The notes beneath the pieces are model-generated. The model searched no databases, was not told the origin of the DNA, and saw only the letters and a list, made by a program, of their open reading frames with translations. Positions 27,279-35,814 of a stretch of DNA of 52,271 nt are shown one piece after another. Position 1 is the first letter of the stretch; every line of letters begins with the position of its first letter. This stretch comes from Mycobacterium asiaticum (GTDB lineage Bacteria; Actinomycetota; Actinomycetes; Mycobacteriales; Mycobacteriaceae): the NCBI RefSeq assembly GCF_001673315.1, contig NZ_LZLQ01000128.1, positions 1 to 52,271 of the forward strand. The letters are read 5' to 3'. Made by a program: the position numbers and the translations under genes.

Positions 27279-28070
27279 GTGTCAGCTCGGATCACAGCGC
27301 TGCGGCTCGAAGCTTTCGAGCAGCTCCCCAAGCATGCGCGCCGATGCGTCTTCTGGGAGGTCGATCCCGCGACCCTGGGCAAGGACGACCACCTCGCCGA
27401 CCCGGAGTTCGAAAAAGAGGCGTGGCTGTCGATGGTCATGCTGGAGTGGGGCTCGTGCGGCCAGGTCGCGACGATGATCCCGGATGAACGGAGTCAGGCC
27501 GAACCGCCCTGTCTGGGCTATGTCCTCTACGCGCCGCCCCGCGCGGTGCCCCGGGCACATCGGTTTCCCACCGCGCCTGTCTCCGCGGACGCGGTGCTGC
27601 TGACGTCGATGGGTATCGAGCGCGGCCAGGCGGATGACGACCTGCCGCACAACCTGATCGCTCGGGTGATCGACGAGTTGGTGCGCCGTGGCGTGCGGGC
27701 GCTCGAAGCGTTCGGCCGCACCCAGGCGGCGACCGAGTTGCAACAACCGGTGGACGCCGACATTCAGCCTGTGGTGGAAGCACTCGGAGACTGTTCTGTC
27801 GAGCACTGCATCATCGACGCGGACTTCTTACTTGATGTCGGCTTTCTGGTGGTGGCACCGCACGTGTACTTCCCACGGCTGCGCCTCGAGTTGGACAAGG
27901 GCTTGGGCTGGAAGGCCGAAGTCGAGGCCGCTTTGGAGCGCCTGCTGGAGAATGCTCAGCTGCAACAGCCGGTAGGTGCGGCATCCGCCGGGGGAGTGCC
28001 GGCGGGCAATGCGCGCAGCGCCGACGAACTCGCCAAAGAACTCGCCACAAAACTCAGTAAAGAAATCTAG
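27279..28070 (+). CDS. GNAT-like protein of unknown substrate (Rv3916c-like)
   Basis: 263-aa protein, positional orthologue of M. tuberculosis Rv3916c. Start chosen at the GTG after AGGAG (27270-27274), giving (V)SARITALRLEAFEQLPKHARRCVFWEVDP. The middle resembles an acetyltransferase fold: a strand region (EAWLSMVMLEWGSCGQVA.., PCLGYVLYAPP), then VLLTSMGIERGQADDDLPHNLIARVIDELVRRGVRALEAFG, like the GNAT acetyl-CoA loop and following helix. A Q/A-rich tail ends in ADELAKELATKLSKEI. Substrate unknown, and the GNAT assignment is from pattern only. Its TAG shares the CTAG tetranucleotide with the convergent cwlM stop. Confidence 0.8.
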   Translation: MSARITALRLEAFEQLPKHARRCVFWEVDPATLGKDDHLADPEFEKEAWLSMVMLEWGSCGQVATMIPDERSQAEPPCLGYVLYAPPRAVPRAHRFPTAPVSADAVLLTSMGIERGQADDDLPHNLIARVIDELVRRGVRALEAFGRTQAATELQQPVDADIQPVVEALGDCSVEHCIIDADFLLDVGFLVVAPHVYFPRLRLELDKGLGWKAEVEAALERLLENAQLQQPVGAASAGGVPAGNARSADELAKELATKLSKEI

Positions 28071-29287
28071 GTGCCGCTGATCCGGCTGGCTCGCTCCACC
28101 GACAGCTCGTGTGCCAGCAGTTCGGCGAAAGTGAAAGTGCCCGTGGGCCGGTCGTTCTTGCCCAGCAAGTAGAGTCGCTTCACCGCGGCCAGGATGCCCT
28201 CGGCGATCGCGTCGCGCGCCTGAGCCGACACCAGCATCTCGCGGTCCCGGGGGTTGCTGATGTAACCGACGTCGACCTGGACGGTGGGCATCCTGGTGAG
28301 CCGCAACAGATCCCACGTGCGGCCATGAACCCGGCAATCGCGTAATCCGGTACGTGCCACCACTTCTCGCTGGATGAAGTCGGCCAGGTTGCGGCCGATG
28401 GTGGACACCGAGCCGTGTGAGTTGCCGAAGTGGAACGAGGCCACACCGTTGGCCGACGGGCTGGTCTGGGTTTCGCAGCGCAAGCTGATCATCAGGTCCG
28501 CACCAACGGAATTGGCCGTGGCGGCACGTTCGGCGTCGGAGGGACCGCGGTTGGTCGGCCGGGACAGGAATGTCTCCATCCCGATGGCAGTCATCCGCCC
28601 CTCAAGCCGACTCGCCAAGTCCCACAACATGTCTGACTCGCTGATCGGGCCGGCGGGGCCTTGGGTGATCAGACCGTGGTCGCTGCCGCCGCGGCCCGGA
28701 TCGATGATGATCCGCTTGCCGGAAAGTTTCGGCCCGGAGCTGCGCACCAGCTCTTCCTCGCGAATGGCGTGCGGTGAACCGCCGCTGACGCGCGAACTGA
28801 GAAAATACAAGGACCGCAACGTTTCTGGGCCGCAGATGCCGTCCGCGGACAGGCCGTACTCGCGCTGGTAGGACATCAACGCGTTGTGGGTCTGCAGTCC
28901 GAAATGGCCGTCGACCAACCCGGTGTAGAAGCCGAGATCCTGTAGGCGCGCCTGCAATGTCGCGACGTCGTCACCATAGAGCGGGGCGCCGAACTGGTGA
29001 TACAACGTGCGGGCACCAAGCCGGTAGGAGGCTTCTTTCAACGCACGGTAGGTGGCCTCGCCGACGATGCCATCCACCAACAGGCCGCGATGCTGCTGAA
29101 AAGCACGCACCGCGTAGTCGAGTTGCTCGTCGAATACCTCGAGCGCGACGTGCCGACCGGTCGTCAGGTCTTCGTCGGGGTTGTCAAGCATTCCCAGCGC
29201 GGCCAGCGCCGCGCGGATATCGGTGACAGCGGCACCGCGGTCCCCACAGCGCAGCGCGTCGCCGTCTTCGCGGCGCGGACTCGGCAT
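28067..29287 (-). CDS. cwlM: CwlM, non-catalytic amidase-like regulator of MurA
   Basis: 406-aa protein, the same length as M. tuberculosis CwlM. Two peptidoglycan-binding-type helical domains (about 10-80 and 95-165) precede an amidase_3 fold (about 190-370). Zinc-binding residues of true amidases are lost: the usual DPGHGG reads DPGRGGSD, and the usual SLHAN-type motif reads SLRCE. This agrees with CwlM acting as a cytosolic regulator that stimulates MurA when phosphorylated by PknB. The C-terminal threonines T382, T384 and T386 (PTGTFTF), sites reported as PknB targets in the family, are kept. No signal peptide. pknB lies in the same window. Confidence 0.95.
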   Translation of the reverse strand: MPSPRREDGDALRCGDRGAAVTDIRAALAALGMLDNPDEDLTTGRHVALEVFDEQLDYAVRAFQQHRGLLVDGIVGEATYRALKEASYRLGARTLYHQFGAPLYGDDVATLQARLQDLGFYTGLVDGHFGLQTHNALMSYQREYGLSADGICGPETLRSLYFLSSRVSGGSPHAIREEELVRSSGPKLSGKRIIIDPGRGGSDHGLITQGPAGPISESDMLWDLASRLEGRMTAIGMETFLSRPTNRGPSDAERAATANSVGADLMISLRCETQTSPSANGVASFHFGNSHGSVSTIGRNLADFIQREVVARTGLRDCRVHGRTWDLLRLTRMPTVQVDVGYISNPRDREMLVSAQARDAIAEGILAAVKRLYLLGKNDRPTGTFTFAELLAHELSVERASRISGT

Positions 29288-29394
29288 ACCAAGGGCCCTC
29301 CGGGACTATTGACATCGCATGCAAACGCAGCGCAGTTAACCGGTATTGTCTCAGATCCTCGCCAATATCGGGAAAACCGCAGGCCAATCGGGGA

Positions 29395-29411
29395 CTCGTT
29401 TCGGCAACGAG
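29395..29411 (-). terminator. Short hairpin upstream of cwlM, downstream of trxC
   Basis: CTCGTT (29395-29400) and AACGAG (29406-29411) form a 6-bp stem with a 5-nt loop in the 154-nt gap between trxC and cwlM. Possible weak terminator after trxBC; no T-run. Confidence 0.35.
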
Positions 29412-29441
29412 ATGGCGCCGTGAAGGTCGCCGCCGTCCGGC

Positions 29442-29786
29442 TCAGCCGAGGGTGGGCACCGCGTCGGAAAGCTCGCGCAGCAGGGCCGCCTTGCCTTTGG
29501 CGCCGACGATCCGCTTCACCGGCTGACCGTCCTTGAACAGGATCAGCGTGGGGATGGAAACCACCTGGAAGTCCCGTGCCGTCTCCGGGTTGGCGTCCAC
29601 GTCCAGCTTGGCGACGGTGAGGTCTGCGGAGCGTTCGGCGGCAATCTCTTCCAGCACCGGCGCCACCATCTTGCACGGCCCGCACCAGGTGGCCCAAAAG
29701 TCAACCAGCACAGGCTTGTTGCTGGACAACACGTCGGTGCGGAAGGAGGCGTCGGATACCTCGATGGTGGCGGTCTGGTCGGTCAT
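29442..29786 (-). CDS. trxC: Thioredoxin
   Basis: 114-aa thioredoxin with the active site WCGPC (Cys35, Cys38) in LVDFWATWCGPCKMVAPVLEE, the cis-Pro region VVSIPTLILFKDGQ (about 71-84), and C-terminal KAALLRELSDAVP. It reduces protein disulfides using electrons from TrxB. Start chosen at the ATG overlapping the trxB stop (ATGA), giving MTDQTATIEVSD; the longer reading runs into trxB. Expected to be cotranscribed with trxB from the SigH-type promoter. Confidence 0.97.
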   Translation of the reverse strand: MTDQTATIEVSDASFRTDVLSSNKPVLVDFWATWCGPCKMVAPVLEEIAAERSADLTVAKLDVDANPETARDFQVVSIPTLILFKDGQPVKRIVGAKGKAALLRELSDAVPTLG

Positions 29787-30778
29787 CGCTGTGCTCCAAT
29801 CAGGGTGTCGGTGGTGTCGGTGTGTCCGGTCGTTTCCTGTTCGGCGAGCCAGCGTTCGGCGTCGATGGCGGCGGCGCATCCGCTGCCCGCGGCCGTGACG
29901 GCCTGCCGGTAGGTGCGGTCCACCAGGTCGCCGGCGGCGAACACCCCGTCCAGCGTGGTGCTGGTGGTGCGTCCCTTCACCAGTACGTAGCCGTCCGGAT
30001 CGAGATCGACAGCGCCACGGACCAGGCCCGAGCGCGGTTCGTGGCCGATCGCGACGAACACCCCGGTCACCGGCAGGATCGTTTCGTCACCGGTGATGTT
30101 GTCGCGCAACCGCAGGCCGGTGACCGTACCGTCTCCGTCCACCCCGAGCACGGACTTGTTGGTGAGGATCCGGATCTTCTCGTTGTCCTGCGCCCGCCGG
30201 AGCATGATCTTGGAAGCCCGGAACTCTTCGCGCCGGTGTACCAGAGTGACGCTGCGCGCGAATCGAGTCAGGAAGGTGGCCTCCTCCATCGCGGAGTCCC
30301 CGCCGCCGATGACGGCGATGTCCTGGTCGCGGAAGAAGAACCCGTCACAGGTGGCACACGAGCTGACGCCGCGGCCCAGCAACTCCTGTTCCCCCGGCAC
30401 CTGCAGGTAGCGTGCGGCGGCGCCCATCGCCAGGATGACGGCGCGGGCCCGGAAGGTCTCGCCTTCGGCGGTCACGACGGTCTTGACCGGCCCTTCCAGC
30501 GACACCGACTCGACGTCTTCCATGCGCAGGTCGGCACCGAACCGCAAGGCCTGTTCCCGCATCTGGTCCATCAACTCCGGTCCGGTGATCCCGTCCCGGA
30601 AACCTGGGTAGTTCTCCACCTCGGTCGTGGTCATCAGCGCGCCGCCGAAGGCGGTTCCCTCGAAAACCAGCGGTTTGAGCTGAGCGCGGGCGGTGTAGAG
30701 CGCCGCGGTGTACCCGGCGGGACCGGATCCGACGATGATCACGTCGTGGATGGTGTCTTGGGCGGCGGAAGCAGTCAT
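29783..30778 (-). CDS. trxB: Thioredoxin reductase
   Basis: 331-aa FAD/NADPH flavoprotein that reduces thioredoxin. The FAD-binding motif GSGPAGYTAALYTARAQ lies near the N-terminus (about 16-32), the redox-active CATC in SSCATCDGFFF (about 143-153), the NADPH motif GGGDSAMEEA (about 161-170) and the second FAD motif GVFAAGDLVDRTYRQAVTAAGSGCAAAIDAE near the end. Start chosen at the ATG giving MTASAAQDTIHDVIIVGSG, after GAAAGG. A SigH-type promoter lies 40 nt upstream. It forms a two-gene unit with trxC. Confidence 0.97.
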   Translation of the reverse strand: MTASAAQDTIHDVIIVGSGPAGYTAALYTARAQLKPLVFEGTAFGGALMTTTEVENYPGFRDGITGPELMDQMREQALRFGADLRMEDVESVSLEGPVKTVVTAEGETFRARAVILAMGAAARYLQVPGEQELLGRGVSSCATCDGFFFRDQDIAVIGGGDSAMEEATFLTRFARSVTLVHRREEFRASKIMLRRAQDNEKIRILTNKSVLGVDGDGTVTGLRLRDNITGDETILPVTGVFVAIGHEPRSGLVRGAVDLDPDGYVLVKGRTTSTTLDGVFAAGDLVDRTYRQAVTAAGSGCAAAIDAERWLAEQETTGHTDTTDTLIGAQR

Positions 30779-30817
30779 GCGAGCCTTTCGGAAACTGAGC
30801 CTGATCTCAAAGCATAC

Positions 30818-30844
30818 GAACGCCAGCGTAGGCACTGCTGTTCC
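30818..30844 (-). promoter_or_regulatory. SigH-type promoter for trxB-trxC
   Basis: On the minus strand GGAAC (30844-30840), a 17-nt spacer and CGTTC (30822-30818) match the SigH/SigR disulfide-stress consensus (GGAAC, GTT). trxB2-trxC is a known SigH target in M. tuberculosis. The resulting leader is about 35 nt. Confidence 0.75.
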
Positions 30845-30853
30845 CGAGAGCGA

Positions 30854-30869
30854 CGCACCACACTGTGCG
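30854..30869 (-). terminator. Small hairpin between rsmA and trxB
   Basis: CGCAC (30854-30858) and GTGCG (30865-30869) form a 5-bp stem just past the anti-sigma stop and just before the trxB promoter. Weak on its own; it would separate sigM-rsmA from trxBC. Confidence 0.3.
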
Positions 30870-30874
30870 GCGGC

Positions 30875-31549
30875 TCAGCGCGGGATCGCGGTGCTGGCCA
30901 GCAGCCCGGTGTCGGCGGCGCTGCAGTTCAGCGCGACCGCGTAGGCGATTACGGTGTCGGGGGTATCGCCGGGCATCACCAAAACCACCCCGGGGCGGGC
31001 GTTGACGTCGACGGGTTGCGCGCCGAGCACCTGAACCGATGCCGGATAGCCGAGGCCGGCGAGGCAGGAGGCCCGCTGCGCCACGCTTAGTGGGCCGAAG
31101 TCGGGTGGACGCTGCAGCAACGCGAGGATCTCTGGATCCGACAGCGGGATAACCGGGACCGGGGTGGATACCGTGATGTGGTCGACGGTGGTCGGCGCAC
31201 CGGGTGTCGAGGCCGGCTGGCTGATCAGGGCCGCGGTTCCGACGCCGATCGCCGCGAGCACCGCGCACACGCCGACGACACCGGCAACGACTCGGGCCGG
31301 CCGCAGCGGGGGGCGAGACGCGTGCGCCGCGCGGGAAGGTTCGGCCGACACTTCCCCAGATGCCGCACCGGCGGCCGCGAGGTCGCCGCGCACCTGGTGC
31401 AACGCCTGCAGCGTCGCGGCCGCCTGCGGGTCGGCACGGATTTGGTTGCGAACACGGGCGGCCGTGTCGTCGTCAAGCAGCCCCGCCTGTAGGTCGGCCA
31501 GGACCTCGACCGTCAGCGGCGGATCGGTCTCGTGCTCGGCTGAACTCAT
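30875..31549 (-). CDS. rsmA: Anti-sigma factor for SigM (RsmA)
   Basis: 224-aa single-pass membrane protein (254 aa in M. tuberculosis Rv3912). The cytoplasmic N-terminus DPPLTVEVLADLQAGLLDDDTAARVRNQIRADP.. resembles the anti-sigma domain of the family. One transmembrane helix lies at about 90-110 (VVAGVVGVCAVLAAIGVGTAAL), followed by an extracytoplasmic domain with two cysteines. It is expected to hold SigM inactive until proteolysis. Its first 77 nt overlap the 3' end of sigM in another frame. The symbol follows mycobacterial use and is not the rRNA methylase. Confidence 0.87.
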   Translation of the reverse strand: MSSAEHETDPPLTVEVLADLQAGLLDDDTAARVRNQIRADPQAAATLQALHQVRGDLAAAGAASGEVSAEPSRAAHASRPPLRPARVVAGVVGVCAVLAAIGVGTAALISQPASTPGAPTTVDHITVSTPVPVIPLSDPEILALLQRPPDFGPLSVAQRASCLAGLGYPASVQVLGAQPVDVNARPGVVLVMPGDTPDTVIAYAVALNCSAADTGLLASTAIPR

Positions 31550-32135
31550 CGGGCCTAGTGTCCGTCATGTTGGTTGTCACGGTGCCGGCGGCATCCAGGT
31601 AACCCAGCAGCCGCGCCAACCGCACCCGGGCCCGGGCGCAGCGGCTCTTGACCGTTCCCTCGGGCACGTCCAGCAGCGCCGCGGTCTCGGCGATCGAATA
31701 GCCATGCATGTCGACGGCCACGACCGCAGCCCGTTGCTCGACGGAAAGGCACATCAACGCCCGATGCACCACGATCGTCGTCTCGACGTCGGTGCTGTGA
31801 TCGGCGACCGGATGAATGTCCTCGAGCGGCACCGTCGGCCGGCATTTGTTGTGCCGCAACCGGTCCAGGCAGGCATTGAGCACGATGCGGTGCAGCCAGG
31901 TGCTCACGGCGGCGTCGTGCCGGAATGAGCCGGCGTTGCGATGCGCGGAGAGCATCCCGTCCTGCAGCGCGTCATCGGCGTCTTCGCTGGACGTGCTGGT
32001 GAGGCGGGTGAGCCGGTACAGCTGGCGGTGATGGCGACGGAACAGCTCGGCGAATGCGTCCCGGTCGCCGGCCACGTGGGCGGCGAGCAGATCAGCGTCG
32101 CTTCGTTGGCACGGGTTGGCTCCCCAGAACCTCAC
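31473..32135 (-). CDS. sigM: ECF RNA polymerase sigma factor SigM
   Basis: 220-aa ECF sigma factor from a GTG start. Region 2 (RHHRQLYRLTRLTSTSSEDADDALQDGMLSAHRNAGSFRHDAAVSTWLHRI, about 34-84) binds the -10; region 4 (CLSVEQRAAVVAVDMHGYSIAETAALLDVPEGTVKSRCARARVRLARLLGYL, about 129-180) binds the -35. In M. tuberculosis SigM stops soon after the LGYL segment. Here about 35 further residues, polar and Arg/Asp-rich, run into the anti-sigma gene. SigM is known to control Esx-type genes; a matching promoter motif lies at 40,711-40,737. Confidence 0.93.
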   Translation of the reverse strand: MRFWGANPCQRSDADLLAAHVAGDRDAFAELFRRHHRQLYRLTRLTSTSSEDADDALQDGMLSAHRNAGSFRHDAAVSTWLHRIVLNACLDRLRHNKCRPTVPLEDIHPVADHSTDVETTIVVHRALMCLSVEQRAAVVAVDMHGYSIAETAALLDVPEGTVKSRCARARVRLARLLGYLDAAGTVTTNMTDTRPDEFSRARDRSAADGRGPGRPTGGAA

Positions 32136-32187
32136 CGCCGGACCGTAACCAATCGGTGCGGGGCCGGCACTTCACCCGCCCCCAGCG

Positions 32188-35100
32188 TCAGGAGGCGGCT
32201 TGAACCGTGAGTTCGGAGATGTCGGCCTCACTCTTGCCATCGGTGGTGCCCAACGTGGAGATCCACACCAGCAGGTTCGATGTCGGCGACGACGCGTTGA
32301 CTTGAATGGTGTTGGGCCCGGGCTTGAGGGTGGCTGAGGTCAGCAAGTTGGTGTCTTCCAGCTTCGACGGATTCGCCGTGCTCGACGAGCGGATCTCGAC
32401 CTTGGTACCAGTGCTGGAGACGTTGAGCGTGACCACCCCGACCGATGTCGGCCGCGGCAGTTGCAACAGCAAGCCAACGCCGCTCTTGAAGCCGGGGAAC
32501 GGCACCGAGTCGGAGTAGGTGTCGGTATGCCAGGAGGTGCCCGGATTGCCGTCGATGGCTTGGTCGGCCTCGCCGGGATTGTCGGCGTCACCGCCCGGGG
32601 AGAAGACCGCCACCTTGGTGGGCTTGACGACGGTGCCCGACGGGACCGGACTGCCCGGGGATTCCGACGCCGCCGCCGACGACGACGGGTTGTTCAGCCC
32701 GAGCTGGTCTCCCTTGATGCCGCTGCCGACATCCCCGAATATCCTGCTGACCACCGAGGCGAGCACCAGCAGCGCGATCAGGAGGACCGCAGCACCCGCA
32801 CCGACGCCGATCAAGATGTTGCGGCGCCGGCGCGAATAGGCCTCGCCGTCGCGGGCGGCGGCTCGGCGCGGCGCCGCAGGGGCGGGCGGCTCGGCGATCG
32901 GGCCCAGCACCTCGGTACGGTCGGCCACCGCGGTGGCCTGCTGCAGGAGGTTCAAAAGCGTTGAGGCGCTGCGGATTCCGCCATCCTCCTGCACCGAGCG
33001 AACGGCCACCGCGGAAATCTGGAACGGGATGTCGCGGTCGACCACGGTCGGCTCGATCGGTTGACCGTTCGCGTCGCGATCAGCGGGCGCCAGCCCACTG
33101 CGCACGCCGGACTCCGGCAGCGGCCACCGGTTGACCAACAGCGCATACAGCGAAGCGCCGATTCCCCGAATGTCGTCCTCGGGGTTTGCGTCGGGCATGG
33201 TCGCCGGGTAGGCCAGCACTACGTCGCCGTCGATGCTGACTCGAACCCGGCTGGGATGGTCGATCGACAGGGCCACGCCCGCACGGTGAGCGGCGTCTGC
33301 GGCCGCGGCCAGCGATTGCATCGCCCGGATGGCGCCCACCGGCGACGGCGAGGTGTCAGCCACTTCCTGCAGTGAGCCGCCGCGGATCCATTCGGCGACC
33401 ACCAAACCCCCGGACCCGGTGTGCACCACGTCCAGTACCCGGGCGATACCGGGTTTGTCGATCCGGCTCAAGCGCAGGGTGCGCGACAGGATTTCCTGCA
33501 GTACCTCCTCGGGGAGCACTCCCTCGGGGTCGACGAACACGAGCGCCACCTGCCGGTCCAGCGCGGTGTCCATGGCTTGCCAGAAGTGCAGCGGCGGGGT
33601 GCCCCCGTGCGAGATGAGCAGGCGGTAGCGACCGTTGGCGATGCGCGCACCGGGCACCAGGCTATGGTCGTCGGCCGGCGGTTCGGGGCTGCGTTCGCGC
33701 GGAGCGTCGAACGGCAGCGGACCCCGGGGTTCGGGGGAGAGATCGCCGTTGCGCTGGTTCCGCGCGCGGGTGGGCACCCGCTCGACCGGAATGTCGGGCT
33801 GGAAGTCGTCGGCGCGCGGTGGTTCGTCGCCCGTCTTCGATTCGGGGAAGGCACGGGGCACGGCGCTATCGGAGGAGCGGTCGGTCACCCCCAGTCCTTT
33901 CGCTAACCCGGCCCTGGTTACCGGAGGTTTACGCCGGAACGGTTCCTGTCCCGCTTCCTGGGCCACTTCCTGGGCCATACTGCCCCCCGGCAGGGACGGT
34001 TTTCTTTGCTCAGGGTACGTGACCGAATGTCTCCCAGACGAGACAGTGGCTTTGGCCGGCGCTGGTTGCGTGCGTGTCGCACCGCCATATCCCATGCGCC
34101 GCCGGACGGCGGCGAGCGCCGCCTCTGCGTCCGGGACCCCCGCGGCGAGCAGCACCGCGACCAGGATCGGCACCATGATGATCGAAAGCGCGATCAGCCG
34201 CAATAGCGAACCCATGCCGCCGTGCGCGGTCCACCCGTCCAGCCCCAGTAGCCGGTCGGCGACATGGGCGACCAGGCCGGCCAACAGGGACGCCGAGATC
34301 GTCACCAAGATGGTGCGGATTTCGCCCAGGCCGATCAACCCGCCGCCCCTGGGCCGCAAGCTGCGGCGCAGCAGGATGTGCCCGACGGCCGCCCCGGCCA
34401 AAAATCCGAGCCCGTTGGCTGTACCCAGGTACCCGGCTACCAATTGCTTGTTGCTGGTGAGATGCGGGGCGGCCAGGGACGCCGCGATCTTGACCGCGGT
34501 GATCACGATGATGATGATGATCGGCGTCCAAGGCTGCTCGCGCGCGTAGAACACCCGCAACTGCAGCAGCACCAAGGCGTACGGGATCAGGGTGAACGCC
34601 GAGAGGGCGATTGCGGCGCCCAAATATCCGGCGTCGACTCGGCCGAAATGGCCGTAAGCGAACAGAGCGCTGCCGATAGCGGGACCACCGACGGTCATGA
34701 ATGCCACCGCTGGGATCAGCGTGATCATGGTCAGGCGGGTGGCCAGCGACAGGTCGGCCAGTACCGCTGGAATGTCGTCGGCGGCGGCGTTGCGGCTCAG
34801 CCGCGGCATCACCACAGTCAGGACCGTCACGCCGATCATGCCGAACGGCAGCATCAGCACCAGCCAGGTGTAGTTGTAGATCGCCGGGCCGGATGCGGCG
34901 GCCGTGCTGGCGATCTGGTTGCCGACCACCAGACCGAGCTGACTGATCAGCACGTAAAGGACCATCGCGGCGGCCATCGTGCCGAACCTCTTAAGCCGGT
35001 CGTCGAGTCCCCACAGCGGTCGCAGGCTGATCCGTTGGCGCCCGATCGCGACCAGCAACACCAAGGTCTGGGCAACTACCCCCAGGGTGGTGCCGATGCC

Positions 35101-35814
35101 CAGCACCAGCAGCTTGGGATTGCCCATCTGGACGGGGTCCAGCGACAGTTCACCGGGGACCGCGAGGTATACCCCCAGAGTCGCGATCGCGACGATGTTG
35201 TTGACGACGGGCGCCCAGGCGGGCGGCCCGAACACGTTGCGGGTATTCAGGATCGCCATGAACACCGAGGACAGCCCATACGCCAGCACCTGGGGCAACA
35301 ACAGATACGCGAAGGCTGTGGTCAGTGGTTCGTTGACCTCCGGGTCCCGGCCGAGCATCAACCGCACCAGCAGGGGGGCGGCCAGCACCGACAGCGCGGT
35401 GGCCAGGATCAGCAGGGTGGTGGCCAGCGTGACCAGTCGGCGCACGAAGGCCGCACCGCCGTCGGGGTCGTCCTGCTCGGCGCGGGCCAGCACAGGCACG
35501 AAGATCGCGGTGAAGGTCGCTTCCAGTACCAGCGCCGCAACCAGATTCGGCAACTGGTTGGCCACCGAGAATGAACTGGACAGTGCCGCACCCAGGATCG
35601 CGGCCAGCAGCACAATGCGGGCGAAGCCGGTGAGCCGGCTGATCAAGGTGGCGAACGCCATGCCCCAAGACCGCGACACCAGGGCCGCGTCCGAAAGTTC
35701 CTCCTGGCGGGGCCGCTGTTGCGCAGGCCGCTGCTGGGACGCGGGTTGCCTCCGAGGGGGACTCTGCGGCCGGCCCTGCGGCGGTGCTTGCACCCGCCGT
35801 GGGGCGGATGTCAT
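32188..35814 (-). CDS. murJ: MurJ lipid II flippase fused to a pseudokinase domain
   Basis: 1208-aa protein. After a Pro/Gln-rich N-terminal tail (about 1-45), an MVF/MATE-type flippase of about 14 transmembrane helices runs to about 565 (TLISRLTGFARIVLLAAILGAAL.., LPFGMIGVTVLTVVMPRLSR). A disordered cytoplasmic linker follows, then a kinase-like domain (about 720-965) that has lost catalytic residues: no HRD (ALSIDHPSRVRVSIDG) and no DFG. One more transmembrane helix (about 998-1026) leads to an extracellular domain. MurJ moves lipid II across the membrane; in M. tuberculosis the phosphorylated pseudokinase recruits FhaA. Its ATG overlaps the upstream gene's stop. Confidence 0.95.
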   Translation of the reverse strand: MTSAPRRVQAPPQGRPQSPPRRQPASQQRPAQQRPRQEELSDAALVSRSWGMAFATLISRLTGFARIVLLAAILGAALSSSFSVANQLPNLVAALVLEATFTAIFVPVLARAEQDDPDGGAAFVRRLVTLATTLLILATALSVLAAPLLVRLMLGRDPEVNEPLTTAFAYLLLPQVLAYGLSSVFMAILNTRNVFGPPAWAPVVNNIVAIATLGVYLAVPGELSLDPVQMGNPKLLVLGIGTTLGVVAQTLVLLVAIGRQRISLRPLWGLDDRLKRFGTMAAAMVLYVLISQLGLVVGNQIASTAAASGPAIYNYTWLVLMLPFGMIGVTVLTVVMPRLSRNAAADDIPAVLADLSLATRLTMITLIPAVAFMTVGGPAIGSALFAYGHFGRVDAGYLGAAIALSAFTLIPYALVLLQLRVFYAREQPWTPIIIIIVITAVKIAASLAAPHLTSNKQLVAGYLGTANGLGFLAGAAVGHILLRRSLRPRGGGLIGLGEIRTILVTISASLLAGLVAHVADRLLGLDGWTAHGGMGSLLRLIALSIIMVPILVAVLLAAGVPDAEAALAAVRRRMGYGGATRTQPAPAKATVSSGRHSVTYPEQRKPSLPGGSMAQEVAQEAGQEPFRRKPPVTRAGLAKGLGVTDRSSDSAVPRAFPESKTGDEPPRADDFQPDIPVERVPTRARNQRNGDLSPEPRGPLPFDAPRERSPEPPADDHSLVPGARIANGRYRLLISHGGTPPLHFWQAMDTALDRQVALVFVDPEGVLPEEVLQEILSRTLRLSRIDKPGIARVLDVVHTGSGGLVVAEWIRGGSLQEVADTSPSPVGAIRAMQSLAAAADAAHRAGVALSIDHPSRVRVSIDGDVVLAYPATMPDANPEDDIRGIGASLYALLVNRWPLPESGVRSGLAPADRDANGQPIEPTVVDRDIPFQISAVAVRSVQEDGGIRSASTLLNLLQQATAVADRTEVLGPIAEPPAPAAPRRAAARDGEAYSRRRRNILIGVGAGAAVLLIALLVLASVVSRIFGDVGSGIKGDQLGLNNPSSSAAASESPGSPVPSGTVVKPTKVAVFSPGGDADNPGEADQAIDGNPGTSWHTDTYSDSVPFPGFKSGVGLLLQLPRPTSVGVVTLNVSSTGTKVEIRSSSTANPSKLEDTNLLTSATLKPGPNTIQVNASSPTSNLLVWISTLGTTDGKSEADISELTVQAAS

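Noticed and set aside
34264..35574. 436-aa frame on the plus strand across murJ
   Set aside because: Gln/Asp/Arg-rich shadow of the murJ transmembrane coding region.
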